Of a stretch of DNA of 64,000 nt, positions 1 through 8,908 are shown piece after piece. Location of the stretch: positions 23,436 to 87,435 of the forward strand of contig JAKVBK010000010.1 of NCBI GenBank assembly GCA_022447275.1. The letters are read 5' to 3'. The notes below the pieces were generated by a model. That model was given only the letters and a program-made list of their open reading frames with translations, did not search any database and had not been told where the DNA came from. Within the stretch, counting starts at the first letter, position 1. Each line of letters starts with the position of its first letter. The position numbers and the translations under genes were made by a program. The stretch is from Oceanicola sp. (GTDB taxonomy: Bacteria; Pseudomonadota; Alphaproteobacteria; Rhodobacterales; Rhodobacteraceae).

Positions 1-1189
1 GATCCTCGGTGCCGGAGCAGCCGGCCTGATGGCGGCCGCCCATTGTGGCGGGCGTGTGCTGGTGGTTGATCACGCGCGCAAGCCCGGCGAAAAGATCCGC
101 ATCTCAGGCGGAGGGCGCTGCAACTTCACCAATATCTACACCTCTGCCGACAATTTCCTGAGCGCCAATCCGCATTTCGCAAAGAGTGCACTGGCCCGCT
201 ACACGCAATGGGATTTCATCGATCTCGTGGATCGGCACGGCATCGCCTGGCATGAGAAAACTCTTGGCCAACTGTTTTGCGATGGCCGGTCGCAAGCCAT
301 CATCGACATGCTTCTGGCCGAACTGCGCAGCGCGGGCGCTGACCTTTGGCTGCAAACCGAGATCGGGACGATTTCCCGGGACGACGCGACCGGCTTTCAG
401 GTTGCGCTGCGCCGCCAGGGCGAGGCCGTGACCGTGCACGCCAAAAATCTGGTTCTGGCCACGGGCGGCAAATCCATCCCAAAGATGGGGGCCACGGGGC
501 TTGCCTATCAAATCGCGCAGCAATTTGGCCTGCCGATGCAACCCACCCGGCCCGCGCTTGTGCCCTTCACCTTCGATGAGCAGGCCCGCGACAGGTTGCG
601 CCCGCTGGCCGGCGTGGCCTGCCCGGCCCGCGTGGCTGCCCGCGAAGGGCCCGCCTTCGAGGAAGCCCTGCTCTTTACCCATCGCGGTCTATCCGGGCCG
701 GCTGTCTTACAGGCCTCTTCCTACTGGAGCGCGGGCGAGGCAGTTCAGATCAGCCTGTGCCCCGACACCGACCCGCTGGCCTGGCTGCAGGCGGAGCGCA
801 GCGCCGCAGGCCAAGGGCGCAAGGCCCCGGCGACCGTTCTGGCGGGTCTGTTGCCCAAGGCGTTGGCCGGACACCTTGTGGATGCCACAGGCCTCGAAGG
901 CACGCTTGCAGATCAGTCCGATGACAGTCTCGGACGTCTTGCCAAGCGGATCAGTGGCTGGTCGGTCACGCCGTCTGGCACAGAAGGCTATCGCACGGCC
1001 GAGGTGACAGCCGGGGGTATCTGCACCGATGCGCTGGACGCGCGCAGCCTCCAAAGCCGCGCCGTGCCCGGCCTGTTTGCCATTGGAGAGGCCGTGGATG
1101 TCACCGGGTGGTTGGGCGGCTACAATTTTCAATGGGCCTGGAGTTCGGCCGTCGCCGCCGGGCGCGCCATCGCCGCAAGCGCGGCGTGA
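1..1189 (+). CDS. HI0933/YhiN-family FAD-dependent flavoprotein, 5' end outside the window
   Basis: The open frame is already running at base 2 and encodes a dinucleotide-binding loop at once (ILGAGAAGLMAAA), so the true start lies just upstream of the window. The motif SGGGRCNFTN and the C-terminal block GGYNFQWAWSSAVAAG are typical of the HI0933/YhiN flavoproteins, cytosolic proteins of about 390-400 residues whose substrate is unknown. About 395 residues are visible, so only a few are missing. The gene ends 34 bases before the end of convergent murD. The family assignment is firm; a reaction cannot be named. Confidence 0.88.
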   Translation, partial: ILGAGAAGLMAAAHCGGRVLVVDHARKPGEKIRISGGGRCNFTNIYTSADNFLSANPHFAKSALARYTQWDFIDLVDRHGIAWHEKTLGQLFCDGRSQAIIDMLLAELRSAGADLWLQTEIGTISRDDATGFQVALRRQGEAVTVHAKNLVLATGGKSIPKMGATGLAYQIAQQFGLPMQPTRPALVPFTFDEQARDRLRPLAGVACPARVAAREGPAFEEALLFTHRGLSGPAVLQASSYWSAGEAVQISLCPDTDPLAWLQAERSAAGQGRKAPATVLAGLLPKALAGHLVDATGLEGTLADQSDDSLGRLAKRISGWSVTPSGTEGYRTAEVTAGGICTDALDARSLQSRAVPGLFAIGEAVDVTGWLGGYNFQWAWSSAVAAGRAIAASAA

Positions 1190-1222
1190 CCTGCCCCCTG
1201 CCCGTCCCTGACCGCGAAGGGT

Positions 1223-2644
1223 CTAGGCCTCTGCCGCAAGAATCTTTTGGACCTGCGCGGTGAAATCATCACCGCGCTGCTCGAAATTGTCATATTGGTC
1301 AAAGCTGGCAGCTGCTGGGGCGAGCAACACAACATCGCCCGCCTCCGCCTCGGCAGCCGCAGCCGCCACCGCCGCAGCCATCGTCTTGCACACCGCGACC
1401 TGTGGCGCCTTGGGCCCAAGCGCAGACAGGTCCAGCGCGAAGGCCTCAGCCTCGCGCCCGATCACATAGGCCTTGGCGACGTGCTCCAAGCCCGCGCCCA
1501 GCCCGTCCAGCCCACCTTCTTTTGCCAATCCGCCACAAATCCAGCGGATCGGCGCGAAAGCTGACAGCGCCTTGGCCGCAGCATCCACATTGGTGGCCTT
1601 GCTGTCATTGACGAAGCGCACACCGGCGGAGGTGGCCACAGTCTGCGATCGGTGCGGCAGACCGGCGAAACTTTCGAATGCATCAGCAATATCGCGCGGC
1701 GCCAACCCAAGGCAGCGGGCAACGGCATAGGCCGCACAAGCGTTCTGGTGGTTATGCGCCCCGGGCAGGCCAGACACGGCGCGCAAATCCACCGATGCCA
1801 CCTGCCGCCCCTTGCGGCTTTCCGACAGGAACCCCTTGCGCGCAGTCACCGACCAGCCGGGCCCGCCAAGCTTGCGCCCGGCAATGCGGATCACTCTGTC
1901 ATCAGCGGCATATTCAGACAATTGGCCGGCCAGGAACTGCCCCTCCAGCTCATCCACCCCGATGATGGCGCGATCAGGGCCACCCTCAGAAAAGAGCCGG
2001 CGCTTGGCGGCAAAATAGCCGCCCATGCCGCCGTGACGGTCCAGGTGATCGGGGGAAAGGTTGGTGAAGACTGCGATATCCGGGGTCAGGGAACGGGCCA
2101 GTTCCGTCTGATAGGAAGACAACTCCAAGACCACCACACTGCCATCTTCTGGCGGCTCCAGATCGAGCACGCCGCGCCCGATATTGCCTGCCAACTGCAC
2201 GGGCCGCCCCAATTGCGCCAGCACGTGGGCGATCAGAGCAGAGGTGGTCGATTTCCCGTTCGAACCCGTCACCGCCACGATCTTGGGCTCGGTCTCGAAC
2301 CTGTCCCAACCCGCCCCATCGAGCGAGCGGAAGAACAGACCGATATCATTGTCCACGGGCACCCCAGCATCGAGCGCTGCCTGCAACACGGGATGAGGCG
2401 CGGGATAGAGATGGGGAATGCCGGGGGATGTCACGAGACAGGCCATGCCCTCCAACGCGCCTGCCTTGGACAGGTCCTTGAGCAGAAAGCCCTCCGCCTC
2501 TGCCCGGGCCCGTCCGGCTGCACCATCATCCCAGCAGATCGGCTGCGCACCGCCGGCCCGCAGGGCACGGGCCGTCGACATGCCCGAACGCCCCAGCCCC
2601 AGCACCCCCACATCCTGTCCTGCGAACCCTCTGACCGGGATCAT
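1223..2644 (-). CDS. murD: UDP-N-acetylmuramoyl-L-alanine--D-glutamate ligase MurD
   Basis: Cytosolic Mur ligase that adds D-glutamate to UDP-MurNAc-L-Ala in peptidoglycan precursor synthesis. The 473-residue product has the N-terminal Rossmann signature [11 protein letters not shown], the ATP loop GSNGKSTT, the motif [13 protein letters not shown], and the C-terminal Mur-ligase motifs GLPHRSQTV and NDSKATN. The start chosen is an ATG at 2644, preceded by GGAG at suitable spacing; the frame stays open further upstream but without a better ribosome site. It stands alone here, with no other mur or fts gene in view, and is divergent from the small ORF/XpaC operon. Confidence 0.95.
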   Translation of the reverse strand: MIPVRGFAGQDVGVLGLGRSGMSTARALRAGGAQPICWDDGAAGRARAEAEGFLLKDLSKAGALEGMACLVTSPGIPHLYPAPHPVLQAALDAGVPVDNDIGLFFRSLDGAGWDRFETEPKIVAVTGSNGKSTTSALIAHVLAQLGRPVQLAGNIGRGVLDLEPPEDGSVVVLELSSYQTELARSLTPDIAVFTNLSPDHLDRHGGMGGYFAAKRRLFSEGGPDRAIIGVDELEGQFLAGQLSEYAADDRVIRIAGRKLGGPGWSVTARKGFLSESRKGRQVASVDLRAVSGLPGAHNHQNACAAYAVARCLGLAPRDIADAFESFAGLPHRSQTVATSAGVRFVNDSKATNVDAAAKALSAFAPIRWICGGLAKEGGLDGLGAGLEHVAKAYVIGREAEAFALDLSALGPKAPQVAVCKTMAAAVAAAAAEAEAGDVVLLAPAAASFDQYDNFEQRGDDFTAQVQKILAAEA

Positions 2645-2699
2645 CGCCTCGTCTCCCTTGCGACGTGAGCGCCACAGATGCAGGGACATGCCCCTTCTC

Positions 2700-2843
2700 A
2701 TGGCCTCTCACGATACTTACATCCCGTTCATGACTGATCCCAAGAGCCCCGGCAACCCATTGTCGTTTCCAGACTTTCCCTACTGGTCGGAGCGATTTGC
2801 CTACGATATAGTCACCCCACGCGACAGGGGGACGCAGGCGTGA
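2700..2843 (+). CDS. Small ORF ahead of the XpaC-TelA operon, unknown function
   Basis: A 47-codon frame (or 37 codons from the ATG at 2730) rich in Pro, Phe, Tyr and Trp, with no membrane segment. Its stop overlaps the GTG of the next tiny gene by 4 bases (GTGA), and that gene overlaps xpaC, so three frames are chained by overlaps. This coupling is the main reason to think it is translated. No strong ribosome site precedes either ATG. No family recognised. It may be a leader ORF, a real microprotein, or chance. Confidence 0.42.
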   Translation: MASHDTYIPFMTDPKSPGNPLSFPDFPYWSERFAYDIVTPRDRGTQA

Positions 2844-2926
2844 CAGACTCCGGATTACAGAAACTGGCCTTCGTGCTTTTAATGGCATTGATGATCTATG
2901 TTGCCGTAACTTCAGGAGGCGCCTGA
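2840..2926 (+). CDS. 28-residue single-pass membrane peptide coupled to xpaC
   Basis: A GTG-started frame of 28 codons, below usual annotation limits. After a short polar head it is almost entirely hydrophobic (LAFVLLMALMIYVAVTSG), as for one membrane helix. The GTG is preceded by a purine-rich stretch with AGG, starts inside the stop of the preceding small ORF, and its own stop overlaps the xpaC ATG (TGATG). The xpaC ribosome site AGGAGG lies inside its last codons. The arrangement suggests either a real membrane microprotein of the operon or a translational coupler. Function unknown. Confidence 0.52.
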   Translation: MTDSGLQKLAFVLLMALMIYVAVTSGGA

Positions 2927-3831
2927 TGGCTCAAAGATACTCTGGCGCCTACAGTCCGAACGCGAACAAGCAATCCGGTGGAGGGGCCCCTGGCGGCCCG
3001 CCCCCCAGAGCGCGCCCGATGGCAGGCCAGAAGCCAACCAAAGCCGGGGCGCGGGTTAACTTCACTTTCATATTGCCTCTGGCCTTCCTGATCCGGGCCT
3101 TTGCCTCGGAGCCGGTTGCGATGGCGACCTACCTGCTCGCCGTGGGCCTCCTGCTGCTGGCCGCATGGATGACCCGTGAGGGACTGAAGGCCGAAGATGC
3201 CTATGCCGCGCGAAAGGTGGCCCGGCGCCCCGCCATGCCGCGCAAGATATTCGGCTCTGTCCTGACCGGGCTCGGCCTTGCGGTCGCAGGGCTTGCGGGC
3301 CACGGCATGACCGATGCCATCATCTTTGGCGTGCTGGGCACCGCTTTGCACTTTGGGGCTTTCGGGCCAGACCCGATGAAAGACAAAGGCATGGAGGGCA
3401 TCGACACCTTCCAGCAAGACAGGGTTGCGCGCGCAGTCGAAGAAGGCTTGGGCCATCTCGACGCCATGCAAGACGCCATCCTGCGCACCCGTGACCGCGA
3501 CCTGCAGAACAGGGTCGACAGCTTTGGGGAGACCGCCCGCACCCTCTTCCGGACGGTGGAGGACGATCCGCGCGATTTGACAGCCGCCCGCAAATATCTG
3601 GGCGTCTATCTCAAGGGTGCCCGCGACGCCGCCGTTAAGTACACGGAGTTGACGGCCAATGGCCCCAACCCGGACGCGCGGGCGTCGTTCATTGCCTTGC
3701 TCGATGACCTCGACAGTAATTTTGCCGCCAGAACCAAATCTTTGCTGCTGGATGACAGGACCGATCTCGATGTCGAGATTTCCGTTCTGCGTGACCGGCT
3801 GGCCCGTGAGGGGGTGCGGGTCGATCCCTGA
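2926..3831 (+). CDS. xpaC: XpaC-like membrane protein (5-bromo-4-chloroindolyl phosphate hydrolysis family)
   Basis: 301 residues. A polar, Gly/Pro/Lys-rich N-terminus of about 45 residues is followed by hydrophobic segments at about 46-60, 64-84 and 108-148, then a helical cytosolic half that looks like the XpaC domain (around 160-240, with DLTAARKYLGVYLKGA). XpaC proteins occur beside TelA-type proteins, as xpaC-yaaN in Bacillus, and are linked to membrane or toxic-anion stress; the old enzymatic name is not a proven activity. The start is the ATG with a perfect AGGAGG ribosome site, overlapping the preceding 28-codon ORF. The telA gene follows after 57 bases. Confidence 0.82.
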   Translation: MAQRYSGAYSPNANKQSGGGAPGGPPPRARPMAGQKPTKAGARVNFTFILPLAFLIRAFASEPVAMATYLLAVGLLLLAAWMTREGLKAEDAYAARKVARRPAMPRKIFGSVLTGLGLAVAGLAGHGMTDAIIFGVLGTALHFGAFGPDPMKDKGMEGIDTFQQDRVARAVEEGLGHLDAMQDAILRTRDRDLQNRVDSFGETARTLFRTVEDDPRDLTAARKYLGVYLKGARDAAVKYTELTANGPNPDARASFIALLDDLDSNFAARTKSLLLDDRTDLDVEISVLRDRLAREGVRVDP

Positions 3832-3888
3832 CGGGCGCAGTCACCCTTTTTGAAACCACAAAACGCCCCGTCCAAACCGGAGATCCCG

Positions 3889-5088
3889 ATGTCTGACACA
3901 ACGCGAACGAAAGCCCAGGAATCCGCAACCGAAGTACAGGCGGTGGCCGCCCAGCTTCTGCCGGAGCCCGTTCCGGCCCATGAGGTTGTTCCACTGGCCG
4001 ATGCTGCGCCGGAGCAGTCAGAAGCGATCATGACACGGATCAGCGAGTTGGACATGAGCGACACCGGCTCGATCGTCGCCTTTGGCTCCGCCGCACAGGG
4101 CGAACTGCAGCAGATCAGCCAAGCCATGCTGGCCGATGTGAAAAACAAAGACGTGGGCCCCGCAGGCGACAGCCTGCGCTCGATGGTCGGGGCCATCCGG
4201 GGCTTCTCGGTCTCGGAACTCGACGTGCGGCGCAAACGCTCGTTCTGGGAAAAGCTGATGGGACGCGCTGCCCCCTTCTCAAACTTCCTGTCGCGCTTCG
4301 AAGAAGTGCAGGGCCAGATCGACAAGATCTCTGACGATCTGCTGGAGCACGAGCACACGCTACTCAAGGACATCAAGTCGCTCGATATCCTGTATGAGAA
4401 GACGCTGAACTTTTACGACGAGCTGGCGCTGTACATTGCCGCTGGCGAGGAAAAGCTGCGCATTCTCGACAGTGAGGAAATCCCTGCAATGGAAGCCGCT
4501 GTGACGGCTGCACCGGAAGAGGACCAGGTGATCAAAGCCCAGGAACTGCGAGACCTGCGGGCCGCGCGCGATGATCTGGAGCGCCGGGTGCATGATCTTA
4601 AATTGACGCGCCAGGTGACCATGCAGTCGCTGCCCTCGATCCGGCTGGTGCAGGAGAATGACAAATCCCTCGTCACCAAGATTAATTCCACCCTGGTGAA
4701 CACGGTGCCGCTGTGGGAAACCCAACTGGCACAGGCGGTCACGATCCAGCGCTCGCGGGAGGCGGCCGAAGCCGTGCGCAGCGCCAATGATCTGACCAAC
4801 GAACTGCTGCAGGCAAATGCCAAGAACCTGCGCGAAAGCAACAAGGTGGTCCGCGAAGAAATGGAACGCGGCGTGTTTGACATCGAGGCCGTGAAGGTCG
4901 CCAATGCTGAGCTGATCGCAACCATTGAGGAAAGCCTGCAAATCGCCGACGACGGAAAGAAGCGCCGGGCAGAAGCAGAGGGTGAACTGGTCAAGATGGA
5001 GGCAGAGCTGCGCGACACGCTGGCCTCCGCCAAGGCGCGCAAGACAGGCACGGGCGACGTGGCAGCCACGTCGGTGCCTGAGGCCTGA
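3889..5088 (+). CDS. telA: TelA-family toxic anion resistance protein
   Basis: 399-residue soluble, helical, charged protein typical of the TelA/YaaN family, first linked to tellurite resistance; the molecular role is unsettled. Family blocks visible include the segment RRKRSFWEKLMGR near residue 110 and long coiled-coil stretches with VPLWETQLAQAVTIQRSREAAE near residue 270. The start used is the ATG at 3889 with GGAG upstream; a TTG 39 bases earlier has no support. It lies in an operon with XpaC before it and a DUF2927 lipoprotein 12 bases after it, the XpaC-TelA pairing known in other bacteria. Confidence 0.88.
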   Translation: MSDTTRTKAQESATEVQAVAAQLLPEPVPAHEVVPLADAAPEQSEAIMTRISELDMSDTGSIVAFGSAAQGELQQISQAMLADVKNKDVGPAGDSLRSMVGAIRGFSVSELDVRRKRSFWEKLMGRAAPFSNFLSRFEEVQGQIDKISDDLLEHEHTLLKDIKSLDILYEKTLNFYDELALYIAAGEEKLRILDSEEIPAMEAAVTAAPEEDQVIKAQELRDLRAARDDLERRVHDLKLTRQVTMQSLPSIRLVQENDKSLVTKINSTLVNTVPLWETQLAQAVTIQRSREAAEAVRSANDLTNELLQANAKNLRESNKVVREEMERGVFDIEAVKVANAELIATIEESLQIADDGKKRRAEAEGELVKMEAELRDTLASAKARKTGTGDVAATSVPEA

Positions 5089-5100
5089 TCCCGCATCCCA

Positions 5101-6027
5101 GTGTCCTTGTGGCAGCGCATAGGGGCAGGTCTTCTGCCATTGGCCTTGGCGGCCTGTCAGGTTGGCGCTCCGGCGCCTTCCCCCCTGCCCATTGCGCCGC
5201 CTGAGGCCCCAGCGGTCGCCCCGTCAGAGGCCTCGCAGGCCTTGTCGCGCCACTATGCACGCGTGCAGGAAGACCTCGTCTCGCAGGGCTTGCTGCGCCG
5301 CGATACCGGGCTCGATATTCCCCTGTCCTCGTCGCGGCTGGCCGAAACCTTTCTGACCGTTGCCCTGTTTGACGAATATGTCCGGCAGGGCGATCGGCTT
5401 GTGCCGCAGGCAACCCAGACGGTTTTGCGCCGCTGGGACATGCCGGTGCGGGTGTCTCTTCGCTTTGGCGCCAGCGTCCCCGAGGCCCAGCGCGGCACTG
5501 ACAGGCGCACAGTGGCCGCCTACACGCGACGCTTGTCGCAGGCGACAGGTCATCCGGTAATGCTGTCGGAAAGCCGGCCCAATTTTCATGTGTTTGTGCT
5601 CAATGAAGATGAGCGGCTGGACTACGACGATGAATTGCGCGCAGCGCTTCCGGGCATCGATGCCACCACCTTGCGCACGATCCGCACCTTGGCGCGCGAT
5701 ACCTTCTGCGTGGTCTTTGCCTATGGCTCTGCAGATACGGGCACATTTTCCCGGGCGCTGGCGATCGTGCGGGGTGAGCATCCGGATCTTTTGCGCGGCT
5801 CCTGCCTGCATGAGGAGATTGCCCAGGGGCTGGGCCTTGTGAATGACAGCCGCACCGCGCGCCCCTCGATTTTCAATGATGACGAGGAATTCGCCTATCT
5901 GACAGGCCACGACGAGCTGCTTTTGTCGATGCTCTATGATCCGCGCATGCGTCCGGGCATGACCCTGCAACAAGCCCGCCCCATCGCCTATCAGATCGCC
6001 GCCGAGAAACTGGGCGGGGAAAGCTGA
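5101..6027 (+). CDS. DUF2927 lipoprotein
   Basis: 308 residues from a GTG start 12 bases after telA. The N-terminus is a lipoprotein signal with LALAAC, so Cys19 would be lipidated, followed by a Pro/Ala-rich linker and a globular domain that fits DUF2927. Within it, SCLHEEIAQGLGLVND resembles a metalloprotease-like helix (HEEIAQ), and two acidic stretches follow (FNDDEEFAYL). An enzymatic role is not shown. Its place between telA and the SPFH gene suggests the envelope part of the same system. No clear ribosome site precedes the GTG, so translation is probably coupled to telA. Confidence 0.78.
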   Translation: MSLWQRIGAGLLPLALAACQVGAPAPSPLPIAPPEAPAVAPSEASQALSRHYARVQEDLVSQGLLRRDTGLDIPLSSSRLAETFLTVALFDEYVRQGDRLVPQATQTVLRRWDMPVRVSLRFGASVPEAQRGTDRRTVAAYTRRLSQATGHPVMLSESRPNFHVFVLNEDERLDYDDELRAALPGIDATTLRTIRTLARDTFCVVFAYGSADTGTFSRALAIVRGEHPDLLRGSCLHEEIAQGLGLVNDSRTARPSIFNDDEEFAYLTGHDELLLSMLYDPRMRPGMTLQQARPIAYQIAAEKLGGES

Positions 6028-6245
6028 CATGGCACAGGCTGGCCGGGTCTTTACGCGGCCTTCAGGCCGGCTGCGCAAAGGTGCAACGGCGTGCATTTTC
6101 AAGATGGCACGCAAAGCGCTTCACAGGACGGGGGCGTGCGCATAGCATCTAACCTTGAAACCGTGCGGCGGGCCCGCGGCAAACCACAGCCATTTGCCCC
6201 AGCACATTGCGATACATACCGGGTCTTTTCGAAAGGATAACCGCC

Positions 6246-7406
6246 ATGGGCATTTTCGACTTTCTCTCCGGCCAGTTCATCGATGTCATCCACTGGACCG
6301 ATGACACCCGAGACACGCTGGTCTGGCGGTTTGAACGTGAAGGGCATGAGATCAAGTACGGCGCCAAGCTGACCGTGCGCGAGTCGCAGGCCGCTGTTTT
6401 TATCCATGAAGGCCAGCTGGCCGATGTGTTCACGCCCGGGCTGTACATGCTCGAAACGAACAACATGCCGATCATGACGTCCCTGCAGCATTGGGATCAC
6501 GGGTTTAAATCCCCCTTCAAATCCGAGATCTACTTCATCTCGACCCAGCGCTTCGGGAACCTGAAATGGGGCACCAAAAACCCGGTGATGCTGCGTGATC
6601 CCGAGTTTGGCCCCACCCGGATCCGCGCCTTTGGCACCTATGCGATCCGCGTCACCGATCCGGCACGCTTCATGGCGGAAATCGTGGGCACCGATGGTGA
6701 GTTCACGTTGGACGAGATCCGCTTCCAGATCCGCAACATCATCGTGCAGGAAGCCTCACGCGTGATGGCCAGCTCTGGCATCCCAGTGCTGGACATGGCC
6801 GCCAACACCGCGGACATGGGCAAGCTGATCGCCACGGAAGTGTCCAAGGTGCTGACCGATTACGGTGTGATGATGCCGGAATTCTACATCGAAAACATCT
6901 CGCTTCCGCCAGCGGTAGAAGCCGCGCTCGACAAGCGCACCTCCATGGGCCTTGCGGGTGATCTGGGCAAGTTCACCCAGTATTCGGCCGCCGAAGCCAT
7001 GACGGCCGCCGCCCAGAACCCCAATGGCGGTGGCGGCATGGGGGCCGGCCTTGGCATGGGAATGGGCATGGCCATGGCAAACAATATGATGGGCGGCGCA
7101 CAGGGCGGGCCGTGGGGCGCCGCACCACAGGCACAGCCACAGGCCCCCGCCCCGGCGGCTCCGGCCGCCGCAGCGCCACCGCCGCCGCCCCCCGTAGAAG
7201 AGCATGTCTGGCACATTGCCACCGATGGGGAGGTCACCGGCCCCTATTCCAAAGCCCGGCTTGGCCGCATGGTGGCCGAGGGCAGCTTCGCCCGCGATAC
7301 CCATGTCTGGACCGCCGGACAGGATGGCTGGAAGAAAGCCGAGGATGTGACAGAGCTTGCCCGCCTGTTCACAATTCTGCCGCCACCGCCGCCGCCGGGC
7401 GTCTAA
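6246..7406 (+). CDS. SPFH-domain protein with C-terminal GYF_2 domain (YdjI / 'virion core' type)
   Basis: 386 residues. The N-terminal 240 or so form an SPFH/Band-7-like domain of the YdjI type (MGIFDFLSGQFIDVI, then ALDKRTSMGLAGDLGKF). Next come a Gly/Met-rich linker (about 258-285), a Pro/Ala-rich linker (about 290-318) and a GYF_2/DUF4339 domain at about 319-375 (VWHIATDGEVTGPYS, WTAGQDGWKKA). GYF-like domains usually bind proline-rich peptides, and the next gene product starts with seven prolines, a possible partner. The ATG at 6246 has AAAGGA upstream. In Bacillus the homologue YdjI acts with zinc-ribbon YdjG, matching the next gene here. Confidence 0.85.
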   Translation: MGIFDFLSGQFIDVIHWTDDTRDTLVWRFEREGHEIKYGAKLTVRESQAAVFIHEGQLADVFTPGLYMLETNNMPIMTSLQHWDHGFKSPFKSEIYFISTQRFGNLKWGTKNPVMLRDPEFGPTRIRAFGTYAIRVTDPARFMAEIVGTDGEFTLDEIRFQIRNIIVQEASRVMASSGIPVLDMAANTADMGKLIATEVSKVLTDYGVMMPEFYIENISLPPAVEAALDKRTSMGLAGDLGKFTQYSAAEAMTAAAQNPNGGGGMGAGLGMGMGMAMANNMMGGAQGGPWGAAPQAQPQAPAPAAPAAAAPPPPPPVEEHVWHIATDGEVTGPYSKARLGRMVAEGSFARDTHVWTAGQDGWKKAEDVTELARLFTILPPPPPPGV

Positions 7407-7416
7407 CAGGCGTGGC

Positions 7417-7439
7417 GCCGGCCCCATCTGCGGGCCGGC
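7417..7439. repeat. Stem-loop between the SPFH and zinc-ribbon genes
   Basis: Eight-base perfect stem (GCCGGCCC / GGGCCGGC) with a 7-base loop, beginning 10 bases after the SPFH stop. There is no T-run, so it is not a standard terminator; it could protect the 3' end of the upstream mRNA segment or lower expression of the next gene. Confidence 0.4.
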
Positions 7440-7520
7440 ACGCGCTTTGCAACGGCCCTGTCCGACGCACGCGCCCCGCCGTGACGGCCCTTAAAGCCAC
7501 CCCTTGCTCGGGAGATCCGC

Positions 7521-8726
7521 ATGACGCAGCCTCCGCCCCCACCCCCGCCGACCGATCTGGACAGGAGCGACGGCGCCGTGCTGCGCAGCGATGTCACCGC
7601 GGGCGCAATCGAAGAGCACCGTTTTCCCTGCTCGAACTGCGGCTCAGACATGCGCTTTGCCCCGGGTGGCGCGGGGCTTGAATGCCCCCATTGTGGCGCC
7701 ACAGAGGCGCTTGATCCCGATGACAGCGCACCCGATGCGATCCCCGAGTTGGATTTTCGCCAAGCGCTGGCCGACCAACTGCCCGCCGCTCAGATGGAAG
7801 AAACCCGCGTTCTGTCCTGTGATAGCTGCGGCGCTCAGGTCGAGTTTGACGCCGTCACCCATGCCAAGGAATGTCCGTTCTGCGCCTCACCCGTCGTGAC
7901 GGATACCGGCACCCATCGCCATATCAAACCCCGCGCCGTGCTGCCCTTTAGCCTGAAAGGTAAGCAAGCCCGCGATGCCATGGAGGCGTGGCTGGGCAAG
8001 CTGTGGTTTGCCCCCAATGGACTGAAGGAATTCGCGCGCAAGGGGCGGCCTCTGCAGGGCATTTACCTGCCCTACTGGACATATGATGCCGACACAAAAA
8101 CCCAGTTCACCGGACGGCGCGGCGATGTCTACTACGTAACCCGGACGCGCGTCGACTCTGACGGGAATACAGAAACCTATCAGGAAGAACAGGTTCGTTG
8201 GACAAATGTGTCAGGCCGGGTTGCCCGCGTCTTTGATGATGTGCTGGTTCTGGCCTCCCAAAGCCTGCCGCGCGAGCATACAGAAGCGCTCGAGCCTTGG
8301 GATCTGTCCGAACTGCGCCCCTATGCGCCCGAGTTCCTTGCAGGCTTTCGGGCCGAGGGCTACGCGATCGGGCTGGAAGATGGCTATGACCATGCCCGCC
8401 AGAAGATGGATGCGGTGATCCGAAGGGATGTCCGCTTCAAAATCGGCGGCGACCGACAGAAAATCACCTCAATGGATACGGATGTCTCGGATGTGACGTT
8501 CAAGCACGTGTTGTTGCCGGTCTGGCTGGCGGCCTACCGGTTCAGGGGCAAAGCCTATCGCTGTGTGATCAACGGACGCACCGGGCGGGTGCAGGGCGAA
8601 CGGCCATGGTCGGTCGCTAAGATCGCTCTGGCTGTTTTGGCCGGGTTCCTGCTGGCGGCTACGATCGGCTATGTCTACGCCGTCAGCCAAGGCGCATTGC
8701 CCGCGCCGGCCATCCCCGGCCTTTAG
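7521..8726 (+). CDS. Double zinc-ribbon membrane protein (YdjG-like)
   Basis: 401 residues. It opens with seven consecutive prolines (4-10), then two treble-Cys ribbons: C37/C40/C55/C58 and C100/C103/C118/C121. A middle domain (about 140-360) is soluble-looking, and one hydrophobic segment lies near the C-terminus (about 370-393), so most of the protein should face the cytoplasm. Such proteins are often mislabelled as PriA helicase or TFIIB; no helicase motif is present. GGAG precedes the ATG. The pairing with an SPFH protein matches ydjG-ydjI of Bacillus and suggests a membrane-associated complex. Reaction unknown. Confidence 0.75.
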   Translation: MTQPPPPPPPTDLDRSDGAVLRSDVTAGAIEEHRFPCSNCGSDMRFAPGGAGLECPHCGATEALDPDDSAPDAIPELDFRQALADQLPAAQMEETRVLSCDSCGAQVEFDAVTHAKECPFCASPVVTDTGTHRHIKPRAVLPFSLKGKQARDAMEAWLGKLWFAPNGLKEFARKGRPLQGIYLPYWTYDADTKTQFTGRRGDVYYVTRTRVDSDGNTETYQEEQVRWTNVSGRVARVFDDVLVLASQSLPREHTEALEPWDLSELRPYAPEFLAGFRAEGYAIGLEDGYDHARQKMDAVIRRDVRFKIGGDRQKITSMDTDVSDVTFKHVLLPVWLAAYRFRGKAYRCVINGRTGRVQGERPWSVAKIALAVLAGFLLAATIGYVYAVSQGALPAPAIPGL

Positions 8727-8908
8727 GCCAGCGGCCCAGCGCGCGGCGGGCCAGGCCCGCCCAAGCTGGGCCGCCCCTCCCCGCCGCACAACGCCGTTGA
8801 AGGCTGCCCAAAAGCCTAGACGGTGCAGCATCACCGGGCTATCGCTTGCCGGAACAACGGCTCCGTTGCGCCCTGCCTCGCAAGCCAGCCCTCAAGAAAG
8901 ACAGCCCC

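Noticed and set aside
1652..2668. 338-codon frame opposite murD
   Set aside because: Antisense to murD with all Mur-ligase motifs on the other strand; translation shows no protein family.
7521..8726. PriA helicase or TFIIB-type transcription factor
   Set aside because: Only the zinc ribbons are shared; no Walker motifs or helicase domain are present and the protein has a C-terminal membrane helix.
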